Below, in pieces: positions 50,142 through 58,619 of a stretch of 64,000 bases of DNA. Position 1 is the stretch's first letter. Every line of letters begins with the position of its first letter. Under the pieces are notes generated by a model, which saw nothing but the letters and a program-made list of their open reading frames with translations, was not told the origin of the DNA and did no database searches. Position numbers and translations under genes: made by a program. Source of the stretch: Betaproteobacteria bacterium HGW-Betaproteobacteria-11 (GTDB lineage: Bacteria; Pseudomonadota; Gammaproteobacteria; Burkholderiales; Rhodocyclaceae); assembly GCA_002842395.1 (NCBI GenBank), contig PHCV01000001.1:248001-312000 (forward strand). Reading direction: 5' to 3'.

Positions 50142-51514
50142 AAGTCGACGGCGATTCCCGGCCAGGCGGTTTCGAGGGCGACGCGAAACTCTTTCCGGAT
50201 GCGCTCGAGCGCGCGTTTCGAGTCGGCCTCGAAGCGCAGCACGACCACCGGCGTGGTATTCGAGGCGCGCGCCAGGCCGAAGCCATCGGCATATTCGGCG
50301 CGCACGCCGTCGAGGGTGATCAGTTCGCGCGCGGTGGGGAAGCGGCCATGCCGCTGGAGCTTGGCGACCAGCGCGTGCGGCTCGCCCTCGCGCATCGGAA
50401 GGTTGAGTTCGGGTGTGGAGAGGGCCTGCGGCAGGTGTTCGAGCGGCCAGTTGGCATCTTTCCAGCGGGAGACGATCTCGAGCAGTCGCGCGCCGGCATA
50501 GAGGCCATCGTCGAAGCCGTACCAGCGTTCGTTGAAGAAGACATGACCGCTCATCTCGCCGGCCAGTGGCGCGCCGGTCTCCTTGAGCTTGGCCTTGATC
50601 AGGGCATGCCCGGTGTTCCACATCAGCGGCACGCCGCCTTGATGGCGGATGGATTCGGCGACCCAGCGCGAGCATTTGACGTCGTAAATGATCTGCGCGC
50701 CGGGATGGCGCAGCAGCACGTCGGCGGCGAACAGCATCAGCTGGCGATCGGGGTAGATGATCTCGCCATGCTTGGTCACCACGCCGAGGCGGTCGCCGTC
50801 GCCATCGAAGGCCAGACCCAGTTCGGCATCGGTCTCGCGCAGGGCGCGCTGCAGGTCGCGCAGGTTCTCCGGCTGCGACGGATCGGGATGATGATTGGGG
50901 AAGCGGCCATCGACCTCGCAAAACAGCGGGATGACCTCGCAGCCCAGACGACGGAAGAGTTCGGGCGCGATGCCGCCGGCCACGCCGTTGCCGCAGTCGA
51001 GGGCGACTTTCAGCGGCCGGGAGAGCTTGACGTCGCCGACGATGCGTTCGATGTAAGCCGCGCTCACTTCGGCCGTGCGCCGCTTGCCGCGCCCCGTGGA
51101 AAAGTCGGTGCTGGTGATGCGCCGATAAAGCGCCTGGATCGCCTCGCCGTACAGCGTCTCGCCGCCCAGCACCATCTTCAGGCCGTTGTAGTCGGGCGGG
51201 TTGTGGCTGCCGGTGACGGAAACGCAGCTGCCGCTTTCGAGTTGATGCGCGGCGAAATAAGTGACCGGGGTCGGCACGCAGCCGATGTCGATGACATCGA
51301 CGCCGCAAGCCAGGATGCCTTCGGCCAGCGCCTGGGCCAGGGCCGGCCCGGACAGGCGCCCGTCGCGGCCGACGACGATGGAGGACAGGCGCCGCGCGCG
51401 CGCCTCGCTGCCCAGCGCCCGGCCGATCAGGCGGACGCTATCGGCGGTGAGGGTTTGACCCACGATGCCGCGGATGTCATAGGCCTTGAAGATTTCGGGA
51501 GCGATGGCGGGCAT
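50138..51514 (-). CDS. algC: Phosphomannomutase/phosphoglucomutase
   Basis: A 458-residue alpha-D-phosphohexomutase starting MPAIAPEIFKAYDIRGIVGQTL. The phosphoserine loop is SVTGSHNPPDYNGLKM, the metal site AFDGDGDRLGV and the sugar-binding loop GEMSGHVFFNERWYGFDDG. Homologues interconvert mannose- or glucose-6-P and -1-P for exopolysaccharide and LPS. The long upstream frame extension is repeat sequence and is rejected. The dispersed element occurs at 51100-51114. Confidence 0.92.
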   Translation of the reverse strand: MPAIAPEIFKAYDIRGIVGQTLTADSVRLIGRALGSEARARRLSSIVVGRDGRLSGPALAQALAEGILACGVDVIDIGCVPTPVTYFAAHQLESGSCVSVTGSHNPPDYNGLKMVLGGETLYGEAIQALYRRITSTDFSTGRGKRRTAEVSAAYIERIVGDVKLSRPLKVALDCGNGVAGGIAPELFRRLGCEVIPLFCEVDGRFPNHHPDPSQPENLRDLQRALRETDAELGLAFDGDGDRLGVVTKHGEIIYPDRQLMLFAADVLLRHPGAQIIYDVKCSRWVAESIRHQGGVPLMWNTGHALIKAKLKETGAPLAGEMSGHVFFNERWYGFDDGLYAGARLLEIVSRWKDANWPLEHLPQALSTPELNLPMREGEPHALVAKLQRHGRFPTARELITLDGVRAEYADGFGLARASNTTPVVVLRFEADSKRALERIRKEFRVALETAWPGIAVDF

Positions 51515-51559
51515 GGGTTGTCTCCAATGGTCGGGATTCAAGGATGTTAACGTGAAAAT

Positions 51560-51740
51560 GCAGCGCCCGCGCCGGGCCGCCCCAAGCGGGCGCGGCACGC
51601 GGCGAAGCCGCAAACGGTACAAAATTTGTTCGGAGCACCCCGTGATATCGAGCGTAGCGAGCCATATCGAATCCCCCGCGAGGGGGGCGAAGGGGGGCGG
51701 GTGTTTTCCTGCTGCGGGGTGATGTTTCCCGCATCATGAA
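51560..51740. repeat. Dispersed G-tract/hairpin repeat, copy 3 (3' end of yheT)
   Basis: Contains the block shared with uvrD (51564-51702), then TGCTGCGGG-GTGATGTTT-CCCGCATCATGAA. This hairpin has a shorter stem than copies 1 and 2. The yheT stop codon (51734-51736) lies inside the TTCATGA part of the arm. No gene is present between algC and yheT. Confidence 0.75.
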
Positions 51741-52723
51741 TGTTGGCCGAACCAGTGCAGCAGGCGCTGTGGCAGCCAGTCGATGCGGCCGGGCGGCATG
51801 CCGTGAACGAAGCCGGCGTGGCCGCCGCAGGGAGAGATGAGCGGCGTGATGGCGGCGGGAAAACGACGCGGCAGCGCCTGCGCGGGCAGAAAGGGATCGT
51901 CGGCGGCGTGCACCAGCAGGGTCGGCGTGGCGATGGCGGAGAGCAGCGGCCCGCTGCTTGAACGGGCGTAATAGTCGTCGGCATCGTGAAAGCCGTGCAG
52001 CGGTGCGGTGACGGCATCGTCGAAATCGCGCAGCGTGCGCGCGCGGGTTACCCGGGCGAGATCGACCAGGCCGGGAAAATGCTGCGCCTTGGCCACCGTC
52101 TTGGGGATCAGCGTGCGCAGAAAATGCCGCGCATACAGGCGCTTGGGCCAGCGCGAGAGTTCGGCATTGGCGGCGGCCAGATCCAGCGGTGCGCTGACCG
52201 CGGCCGCGGCGCGCAACACCGTGCCGGCCTCCGCTCCGGTTTCGGCCAGCCACTTGAGCAGGGCATTGCCGCCGAGGGAGACGCCGACGGCGAACAGCGG
52301 CGCCTGCCCGTGCGGGTCGGTCGCGCCCGGCGCGGCGAGCCGGCGCAAGACCCAGTTCAGCTCGGCGGCATCGCCGGAGTGGTAGGCGCGCGGCAGCCGG
52401 TTGGGCTCACCCGAACAGCCACGAAAATGCACCACCACGCCGCGCCAGTGGCAGCGGGCCACGGCCTGCATCATCTGGCGGGCGTAATGGCTGCGCGAGC
52501 TGCCTTCGAGGCCGTGGAAGAGCACCACCAGCGGCTGTGCCGGATTGCCATCGATCCAGTCCAGATCGAGAAAGTCGCCATCCGGCGTGTCCCAGCGCTG
52601 GCGGCGATAGGCCGGCAGCGGGCCCTGCCGCAGCAGCGGCCAGACGGTCTGGAGATGGGCGTTGCGCAGCCAGAACGGGGCGTCGAAGGTGCCCGACATC
52701 CCAGGCGTGGGGGCGTGACTCAA
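51734..52723 (-). CDS. yheT: YheT-family alpha/beta hydrolase
   Basis: A 329-residue hydrolase starting MSHAPTPGMSGTFDAPFWLRNAHLQTVWPLLR, typical of YheT/ABHD1-3 proteins. HGLEGSSRSHYARQMM is the oxyanion region, AVGVSLGGNALLKWL holds the nucleophile Ser, and DDPFLPAQALP and CGGHAGFVHG supply Asp and His. The substrate is unknown (ester or lipid). It overlaps the SnoaL-like gene by 4 bases. Confidence 0.9.
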   Translation of the reverse strand: MSHAPTPGMSGTFDAPFWLRNAHLQTVWPLLRQGPLPAYRRQRWDTPDGDFLDLDWIDGNPAQPLVVLFHGLEGSSRSHYARQMMQAVARCHWRGVVVHFRGCSGEPNRLPRAYHSGDAAELNWVLRRLAAPGATDPHGQAPLFAVGVSLGGNALLKWLAETGAEAGTVLRAAAAVSAPLDLAAANAELSRWPKRLYARHFLRTLIPKTVAKAQHFPGLVDLARVTRARTLRDFDDAVTAPLHGFHDADDYYARSSSGPLLSAIATPTLLVHAADDPFLPAQALPRRFPAAITPLISPCGGHAGFVHGMPPGRIDWLPQRLLHWFGQHS

Positions 52724-53142
52724 TGCAGAACCTTGGGCGTATCGATCAGGCTGCCCGGCGGCAGCGCCGAAGCATGATGGGCCACCAGCCGCCAGCCGAG
52801 CAGGCCGCGGACGTAGATGTTGGTTGCGGCGATCGGCGCAAAGCGCTGCGGCTCGTCCTGCTGGCCGACCAGTTCGAGGACGTGACTGATGACGGCGAAT
52901 GGCGTGGTCACCGTGCTCTGCAGGATGACGCGCAGGTTCAGCCGCTGGCCGGAGGCGAAGATATGGCGCCAGGATTCGCGTATGGCGTGGTAACCGATCA
53001 GCCGCGGGCCGCCGGGATGGACGCAGACGATTTCCTCGTCCTCCGACCAGACGGCCATCATCGCCTCCAGATCGCTGGCTTCGAGCGCGGCATAGAAGGC
53101 GGTTTCGATCTCCTGCGGATTGGCATGGATCTTCGCGGACAT
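52720..53142 (-). CDS. SnoaL-like / NTF2-fold protein
   Basis: A 140-residue cone-shaped NTF2-fold domain: ANPQEIETAFYAALEASDLEAMMAVWSEDEEIVCVHPGGPRLIGYHAIRESW (landmarks), then beta strands ending NIYVRGLLGWRLVAHHAS. Such proteins may be isomerases or ligand binders; no active-site assignment is possible. It lies 2 bases after waaF and overlaps yheT, so the three are one transcription unit. Confidence 0.85.
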   Translation of the reverse strand: MSAKIHANPQEIETAFYAALEASDLEAMMAVWSEDEEIVCVHPGGPRLIGYHAIRESWRHIFASGQRLNLRVILQSTVTTPFAVISHVLELVGQQDEPQRFAPIAATNIYVRGLLGWRLVAHHASALPPGSLIDTPKVLH

Positions 53143-53144
53143 GG

Positions 53145-54221
53145 CTAACTCCCGTTATCGCTCGTGGCTATGGCCCCGGCCACCGCGGCGGCGATGGTTT
53201 CCGGCGCCAGTCCGTTGAGGCAGTCGAAATGCCCGAGCGGACAGTCGCGCTCGAAGCAGGGGCTGCAGGGCAGGTGACGATAGAGGATTTTCGCGCGGGG
53301 CGAGAGGGGCGGGGTATAGCCCGGCGAGGACGAACCGTAGAGCGCCACCAGCGGTCGATCGAGCGCGGCGGCGACATGCATCAGCCCGGAATCGTTGCTG
53401 ATCACGGCCTGCGCGCCGGCGATCAGGTCGATGGCCTGGGTTACCGTGGTGCGGCCGCACAGGTTGAGCGCCTGCCCGCCGGTCGCGGCGGCGATTTCCT
53501 CGCCGAGCGCGGCATCCTTGTTCGAGCCGAGCAGCCAGACCGGGTGCCCGGGGCTGGCCAGAAGCCGGGCGAGGGTGGTGAAGTGCGCCGCCGGCCAGCG
53601 CTTGGCCGGGCCGTATTCGGCGCCGGGGCAGAAGATGTAAGGCGCCACATCAAGTGGCAGGCCGAGCGCCAGGCGCGCGGCGCGCTGCACCTCGCCGCTC
53701 GATGCGAGGTGTGTGCGGGGCAGTTCGGCAGGCAGCGGATGGCCGGCCGGAAAGGCCAATGCGGCATAGCGTTCGACCAGCCGCGGATGCCGTTGCGGGT
53801 CGAGCCGACGGCGATCGGTGAGCAGACAAAAACGCGCTTCGCCGTGGTAGCCGATGCGCTTGGGGATGCCGGCGAAAAACGGCATCAGGGCGGATTTCCA
53901 GGAATTGGGCAGGACATAGGCGCGGTCGAAAAAGTCGGCGCTTGCCGGCCCGCGAAGCGGAATCCCCGGCAGACAGAGTCCGGGACGCCGGGCGAGGGCG
54001 CGGCCCAGCCGGTAGCGGCCGGCGAGATCGAAGCGGCCGTGGCCGAAAGGATGGTCGAGCAGCGCATCGACTTCGGCCATGCGCGAGAACAGCGGCGCTG
54101 TCCAGGGCGAGGCCAGCACCTCGATCCGCGCCGCCGGTTCGGCCTGCCTGAGCAGGGCAAGCAGCGGCTGGGCGATCAGCGCATCGCCCAGCCAGGAGGG
54201 GGCAATGATGAGGATATTCAC
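53145..54221 (-). CDS. waaF: ADP-heptose:LPS heptosyltransferase II
   Basis: A 358-residue glycosyltransferase family 9 protein starting at GTG 54221 with GTGAGGATG upstream: VNILIIAPSWLGDALIAQPLL, later YIFCPGAEYGPAKRWP and VISNDSGLMHVAAALDRPLVALYGSSSP. It adds heptose to the LPS inner core. Compared with the usual ...RALR.R.FDRAYVLPNSWKSAL order, an extra stretch PGLCLPGIPLRGPASADF lies before FDRAYVLP. That DNA (about 53929-53995) contains the dispersed element at 53929-53945, so it looks like an in-frame repeat insertion. Confidence 0.92.
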   Translation of the reverse strand: MNILIIAPSWLGDALIAQPLLALLRQAEPAARIEVLASPWTAPLFSRMAEVDALLDHPFGHGRFDLAGRYRLGRALARRPGLCLPGIPLRGPASADFFDRAYVLPNSWKSALMPFFAGIPKRIGYHGEARFCLLTDRRRLDPQRHPRLVERYAALAFPAGHPLPAELPRTHLASSGEVQRAARLALGLPLDVAPYIFCPGAEYGPAKRWPAAHFTTLARLLASPGHPVWLLGSNKDAALGEEIAAATGGQALNLCGRTTVTQAIDLIAGAQAVISNDSGLMHVAAALDRPLVALYGSSSPGYTPPLSPRAKILYRHLPCSPCFERDCPLGHFDCLNGLAPETIAAAVAGAIATSDNGS

Positions 54222-54284
54222 ATTGGCATCCTCACGCTGCGGCCAGGGAGGCACGCCTTAGCGTGAAATACATCGGGGCGCGCA

Positions 54285-54410
54285 CCGGGTCATTTCGAGC
54301 GCAGCGAGCAAACTTCGCCCCCCGCCCCGGGGCGGGGCAGGGGGTGGGGGGCAAGATAAACACCGCCAACTTTCATGATCGGGGGCGTAGCCAACGCATC
54401 ATGAAAGTTA
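54285..54410. repeat. Dispersed G-tract/hairpin repeat, copy 4 (3' end of zf-CHCC gene)
   Basis: GAGCGCAGCGAGC, then C and G tracts, GATAAACACC and a hairpin AACTTTCATGAT (54368-54379) against ATCATGAAAGTT (54398-54409). The TAA stop of the zinc-finger gene is in the right arm. The spacer between waaF and this gene holds nothing else. Confidence 0.7.
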
Positions 54411-54614
54411 GTGATGGCCGTGGGGCCGCTCACCGGTGAATCGGTAGACCGTGCCGCAATAGGGGCAGGTGGCCGTGCCCTCGCTGTTGCGCAGCGGGTC
54501 GAGAAAGACGCGGGGATGGCGGGCCCACAGCGGCGCGCCGGGACGCGGACAGGACAGCGGCAGGTCGTGGGCGGTGATGGCCAGTTCGCGAACGGTTTCA
54601 TCGAGCATCGTCAT
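54408..54614 (-). CDS. Zinc-finger domain protein (zf-CHCC)
   Basis: A 68-residue protein with the pattern LPLSCPRPGAPLWARHPRVFLDPL...ATCPYCGTVYRF, giving Cys22, His33, Cys50 and Cys53 as the CHCC zinc ligands. The family is related to a small subunit of mitochondrial complex I; in betaproteobacteria it commonly follows ilvE, as here. Function unknown. Confidence 0.9.
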   Translation of the reverse strand: MTMLDETVRELAITAHDLPLSCPRPGAPLWARHPRVFLDPLRNSEGTATCPYCGTVYRFTGERPHGHH

Positions 54615-54632
54615 GGGGTATCTCGCAGGAAG

Positions 54633-55553
54633 TCAGAGGGGGGTTAGCCAGTCGGCATGCGCCGGCAGGCGGCCGGCGACCAGTTCGAAGAACAGCGCCT
54701 GCAAGCGGGCGGTGACCGGGCCGCGGGCGCCGGCGCCGATGGTGCGATTGTCGAGCTCGCGGATCGGCGTCACTTCAGCCGCGGTGCCGGTGAAGAAGGC
54801 TTCGTCGGCGATATACACGTCGTCGCGGGTGAGGCGCTTGGAAACGATGCCGTAGCCCAGTTCCTGGGCCAGGGTGATGATGGTGGCGCGGGTGATGCCG
54901 ACCAGGGCCGAGGCGATCTCCGGCTCGTAGATGACACCGTCCTTGACGATGAAAATGTTTTCGCCCGGGCCTTCGGCGACGAAGCCATCGACATCGAGCA
55001 GCAATGCCTCGTCGTAACCGTCGTCGGTGGCTTCCATGTTGGCCAGGATCGAATTGGCATAGGTGGCGGCGAACTTCGCCCGCGCCATGTTCACATTCAC
55101 GTGATGCCGGGTGTAGCTCGAGGTTTTGACGCGAATGCCTTTTTCGAGGCCTTCCTCGCCGAGATAGGCGCCCCACGGCCAGGCGGCGATGGCGACGTGG
55201 GTTTGCGCGCCGCGCGGCGAGACGCCCATTTTTTCCGAGCCGTAGAAGGCGATCGGACGGAGATAGCCGGATTCGAGGCCATTGGCGCGCACCACTTCCT
55301 TTTGCGCCTCGATCAGCGTCGCCTTGTCCCAGGGCATCGGCATGCGGTAGATATGCGCCGAGTTGAACAGCCGGTCGGTGTGTTCCTTGAGCCGGAAGAT
55401 GGCCGGGCCGGATACCGTCTTGTAGGCGCGCAGCCCTTCGAATACAGCCAGACCATAGTGCAGCGAGTGGGTCAGGACATGGGTATTGGCATCGCGCCAG
55501 GGCACGAGCTTGCCGTCGTACCAGATAAAGCCGTCACGGTCGGCCATGGACAT
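54633..55553 (-). CDS. ilvE: Branched-chain amino acid aminotransferase IlvE
   Basis: A 306-residue class IV aminotransferase: DGFIWYDGKLVPWRDANTHVLTHSLHYGLAVFEGLRAY near the start, the PLP lysine in NMARAKFAATYANS and EGPGENIFIVKDG. It performs the last step of valine, leucine and isoleucine synthesis. An internal alternative start at MADRDGF is possible. It is divergent from nudJ. Confidence 0.95.
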   Translation of the reverse strand: MSMADRDGFIWYDGKLVPWRDANTHVLTHSLHYGLAVFEGLRAYKTVSGPAIFRLKEHTDRLFNSAHIYRMPMPWDKATLIEAQKEVVRANGLESGYLRPIAFYGSEKMGVSPRGAQTHVAIAAWPWGAYLGEEGLEKGIRVKTSSYTRHHVNVNMARAKFAATYANSILANMEATDDGYDEALLLDVDGFVAEGPGENIFIVKDGVIYEPEIASALVGITRATIITLAQELGYGIVSKRLTRDDVYIADEAFFTGTAAEVTPIRELDNRTIGAGARGPVTARLQALFFELVAGRLPAHADWLTPL

Positions 55554-55617
55554 GGTGGGTCTCCAGTGTTGCGTTGTCTAAAAGATCGATTTTAACCGGG
55601 GGCGTTAAAATGCGCTG

Positions 55618-56091
55618 ATGAATTCGCCTGCCGCCACGCTGTTCCGTCCCTGGAAGCCGAACGTCACCGTCGCCGCGCTGGTCGAGCGCGCTGGCCGTTT
55701 CCTGCTGGTCGAGGAAGAAACCGAGGACGGGCTCCGCCTCAACCAGCCGGCCGGGCATCTCGACGAGGGCGAATCGCTGATCGAGGCCTGCGTTCGCGAG
55801 ACGCTGGAAGAAACCGCCTGGCAATTCACGCCGACGGCGCTGGTCGGTATCTATCAGTGGCCACGGCCACAGCGTGACGTGACGTATCTGCGCTTCGCCT
55901 TCGCCGGCGCGCTGGGCGCGCACGACTCTTCGCGGTCGCTCGACGAGGGCATCGTGCGTGCGCTGTGGCTGACGGCGGAGGAAGTCGAGGCAACGCAGGA
56001 ACGGCACCGCAGCCCGCTGATCTGGCGGTGCGTGCAGGATTACCTGGCCGGGCGACGTTTTCCGCTCGATCTGCTGCGGCATTACGAATGA
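55618..56091 (+). CDS. nudJ: NUDIX phosphohydrolase NudJ
   Basis: A 157-residue NUDIX protein with the box GHLDEGESLIEACVRETLEETAW near residues 41-63 and NVTVAALVERAGRFLLVEEE before it. NudJ hydrolyses thiamin precursors and nucleoside di/triphosphates; nudJ upstream of mnmA is common. It overlaps the next gene by 4 bases (ATGA). Confidence 0.92.
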   Translation: MNSPAATLFRPWKPNVTVAALVERAGRFLLVEEETEDGLRLNQPAGHLDEGESLIEACVRETLEETAWQFTPTALVGIYQWPRPQRDVTYLRFAFAGALGAHDSSRSLDEGIVRALWLTAEEVEATQERHRSPLIWRCVQDYLAGRRFPLDLLRHYE

Positions 56092-56669
56092 TGCGCATGG
56101 CATGCGGCGCCCTGCTTGGGCTCCTGTTCTGCGCCTGCGCGAGCACTGCCTTGGCCGCCGAAACGGTGACGATCTGTTTCAACTACGGTTGCGCCAGCGA
56201 AGGCGTGGCGCGATTGGCCGAACCCCGGCTGCGAGCCATCGGGAAAGGACTGCACGGAGCGCGCAGCGCGGCCGAAGAGCGCGAGTATCTGGCTGTCGCC
56301 ATCGGTCGGCTCCATGCCTGGGCCGGCGAGCAGACGCCGATCGGCGCCGATCATGCCGGCAATGTGGCCGATGGCGGCGCCTACGGGGCGATGGACTGTA
56401 TCGATCATACGACCACCACCACCCGCTTCCTCGAGCTGCTGGCGCGGCGCGGCTGGCTGCGCTTTCACCATGTCCTGGCGCCGGAGCGGCGCGGCTGGAT
56501 CTTTCAGCATTACACGGCGGTGATCGAGGAAAATCTGCCCTCCGCCCTGCTTCAGGCCGATCCCGGCTCGGCGCGCTGGACGGTCGATAGCTGGTATGTC
56601 GAGCCCGGCCAGCCGGCCCTGGTGCTGCCACTCGAAGAATGGAAGAGTTACTGGAGTCCCGATGCCTGA
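56088..56669 (+). CDS. Secreted protein of unknown function between nudJ and mnmA
   Basis: A 193-residue protein with a signal peptide ending CASTALAAE. The mature part has [15 protein letters not shown], then a His/Asp-containing stretch [33 protein letters not shown] and [21 protein letters not shown]. The cysteine pair and repeated His/Asp suggest a small transglutaminase/peptidase-like fold, but I do not recognise the family. It is coupled to nudJ by an ATGA overlap and overlaps mnmA by 8 bases. Confidence 0.8.
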   Translation: MMRMACGALLGLLFCACASTALAAETVTICFNYGCASEGVARLAEPRLRAIGKGLHGARSAAEEREYLAVAIGRLHAWAGEQTPIGADHAGNVADGGAYGAMDCIDHTTTTTRFLELLARRGWLRFHHVLAPERRGWIFQHYTAVIEENLPSALLQADPGSARWTVDSWYVEPGQPALVLPLEEWKSYWSPDA

Positions 56670-57768
56670 AGAAAAATCGCGCATCGTCGTCGGTTTGTCC
56701 GGCGGCGTCGATTCGGCGGTCGCCGCCCTCCTGCTCAAACGCGCCGGCCACGAGGTGATCGGCCTGTTCATGAAAAACTGGGAGGGCGATGACGACGACG
56801 AATATTGTTCCTCGCGTCAGGACCTGGTCGATGCGGCCGCCGTCGCCGATGTCATTGGCATCGAGTTCGAGGCGGTGAATTTCGCCGCCGAATATCGCGA
56901 ACGCGTGTTTGCCGAGTTCCTCCGCGAATATCGCGCCGGACGCACGCCGAATCCCGACGTGCTGTGCAATTCAGAAATCAAGTTCAAGGCTTTCCTCGAT
57001 CACGCCCTGGTGCTCGGCGCCGGGCACATCGCTACCGGTCATTACGCGCAGGTGCGCCAGTTTCTCGGCGAGTGGCAACTGCTCAAGGGCGAGGACGGCA
57101 CCAAGGACCAGAGTTATTTCCTGCATCGACTCAGTCAGCCGCAGCTTGCCCGGACGCTGTTTCCGATCGGCCATCTCTACAAGCGCGAGGTACGGCAAAT
57201 TGCCCGCGAGGCGGGACTGCCCAATCATGCGCGCAAGGATTCCACCGGCATCTGCTTCATCGGCGAGCGGCCGTTCCGCGAATTTCTTGCCCGCTACCTG
57301 CCGCGGCAGGCGGGGGATATCCGCGTGTTCGGCACGGAGCGGGTGGTCGGCCAGCACCAGGGCGTCGCCTACTACACCCTCGGCCAGCGCGAGGGGCTCG
57401 GCATCGGCGGCGTCAGGGGCGCGTCAGAGGAACCCTGGTTCGTCGCCGGGAAGGACACGACGGGCAATATTTTGTACGTCGTGCAGGGCCATCGCCATCC
57501 CGCCCTGTTGTCCGAACGCCTGGTGGCGGCGGACCTTTCGTGGATCTCGGCGCGGCCGCCGCATGCGCACTGGGTGTATGCGGCCAAGACCCGCTACCGC
57601 CAGGCCGATGCGGCGTGCGAGATCGAGCGGCTCACCAGCGCCGAGTGCGAGGTGGTTTTTGCTGCGCCGCAATGGGCGGTTACACCGGGACAATCTGTTG
57701 TAGTCTACGAATCGCGTGTCTGTTTGGGCGGCGGCGTCATCGCTACACGCCAGGCGCAAATTGCATAA
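56662..57768 (+). CDS. mnmA: tRNA-specific 2-thiouridylase MnmA
   Basis: A 368-residue enzyme with the PP-loop [17 protein letters not shown] near residues 9-25. The two catalytic cysteines are in [13 protein letters not shown] and [14 protein letters not shown], and GHYAQVR and [12 protein letters not shown] are also conserved. It thiolates U34 of Glu, Gln and Lys tRNAs. ATG 56662 agrees with family start [15 protein letters not shown]; the longer frame is rejected. Confidence 0.95.
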   Translation: MPEEKSRIVVGLSGGVDSAVAALLLKRAGHEVIGLFMKNWEGDDDDEYCSSRQDLVDAAAVADVIGIEFEAVNFAAEYRERVFAEFLREYRAGRTPNPDVLCNSEIKFKAFLDHALVLGAGHIATGHYAQVRQFLGEWQLLKGEDGTKDQSYFLHRLSQPQLARTLFPIGHLYKREVRQIAREAGLPNHARKDSTGICFIGERPFREFLARYLPRQAGDIRVFGTERVVGQHQGVAYYTLGQREGLGIGGVRGASEEPWFVAGKDTTGNILYVVQGHRHPALLSERLVAADLSWISARPPHAHWVYAAKTRYRQADAACEIERLTSAECEVVFAAPQWAVTPGQSVVVYESRVCLGGGVIATRQAQIA

Positions 57769-57848
57769 AAAGCTTGCGCAAGCCCATGAAAAGGGGATTA
57801 GAATCTTTACCGGGTGGCATGCCCGCAAATTTCTGGAGGAATCATCGC

Positions 57849-58142
57849 ATGAACAAAGCTGAACTGATTGAAATCGCCGCCGCGGAAGCCGACATCAGCA
57901 AGGCCGCTGCCGGCAAGGTACTTGATGGCATCATCGCTGCGGTTGTGAAGGCTGTTTCCAAGGGTGACACCGTGACGCTGGTCGGTTTCGGCACCTTCAA
58001 GTCGGCCAAGCGCGCCGCGCGCACCGGCAAGAATCCGAAGACCGGGGCAACGATCAAGATCGCTGCGACCACGGTGCCGAAGTTCTCGGCGGGGAGTGGC
58101 TTCAAGGAAGCGGTGGCCGGCAAGAAAAAGGTCAAGAAATAA
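57849..58142 (+). CDS. hup: DNA-binding protein HU
   Basis: The 97-residue product [27 protein letters not shown]...[25 protein letters not shown] is a standard HU with a Lys-rich tail (GKKKVKK) longer than E. coli HU. CTGGAGGAATC lies before ATG 57849. It compacts and bends DNA; it also could assist the enhancer-type NifA activation (inference). Confidence 0.94.
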   Translation: MNKAELIEIAAAEADISKAAAGKVLDGIIAAVVKAVSKGDTVTLVGFGTFKSAKRAARTGKNPKTGATIKIAATTVPKFSAGSGFKEAVAGKKKVKK

Positions 58143-58173
58143 GCAGGAACCGACGCATCGCGTTGATTGCCAC

Positions 58174-58202
58174 GGGTCCGCGATGCGGGCCCGCTTTTAT
58201 TT
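58174..58202 (+). terminator. Rho-independent terminator after hup
   Basis: GGGTCCGC (58174-58181), loop GAT, GCGGGCCC (58185-58192) then GCTTTTATTT. An 8-bp stem (one G-T) with T-rich tail, 32 bases after the hup stop. Confidence 0.8.
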
Positions 58203-58268
58203 GTGCAGGCCATACCGATGGAATCAGCATGGCCGTTGCCTTCAGCTTCCCGAATTGTGAGGTCACCC

Positions 58269-58619
58269 ATGATTGTCATCCAGCAGGAAAAACGGCATGT
58301 CGAAGTCATCGTTCTGGGTGAGTTTACGCTGGCCGATTTCAAGGAATTCGAAGAGGCGGTACTCTACCGGATCAAGTTCGCCGGACCGGTGAATCTGTTC
58401 GTCGATCTACGGCAGATGCTCGGCTTCACGGTCGATGTGGCATGGGAGGACATCCGTTTCTCACGTCAGCATGTCAATGATTTCAACCGCATCGCGGTGC
58501 TCACCGACAGCCAGTGGCTGGCTTGGAGCGCCTGGCTGTCGCAGTTGTTCACGCGGGCCGACGTGCGCGTCTTCGACGGGGAGCGGGCCGCCCGCGCCTG
58601 GCTCGACGAGCCGGTTTGA
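58269..58619 (+). CDS. SpoIIAA-like (STAS-related) protein
   Basis: A 116-residue single-domain protein: MIVIQQEKRHVEVIVLGEFTLADFKEFEEAVLYRI...VNLFVDLRQMLGFTVDVAWEDIRFSRQHVNDFNRIAVLTDSQW. It resembles the SpoIIAA-like/CRAL-TRIO-type family often annotated as STAS-related. Role unknown, perhaps lipid or protein interaction. It converges on queG. Confidence 0.85.
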   Translation: MIVIQQEKRHVEVIVLGEFTLADFKEFEEAVLYRIKFAGPVNLFVDLRQMLGFTVDVAWEDIRFSRQHVNDFNRIAVLTDSQWLAWSAWLSQLFTRADVRVFDGERAARAWLDEPV

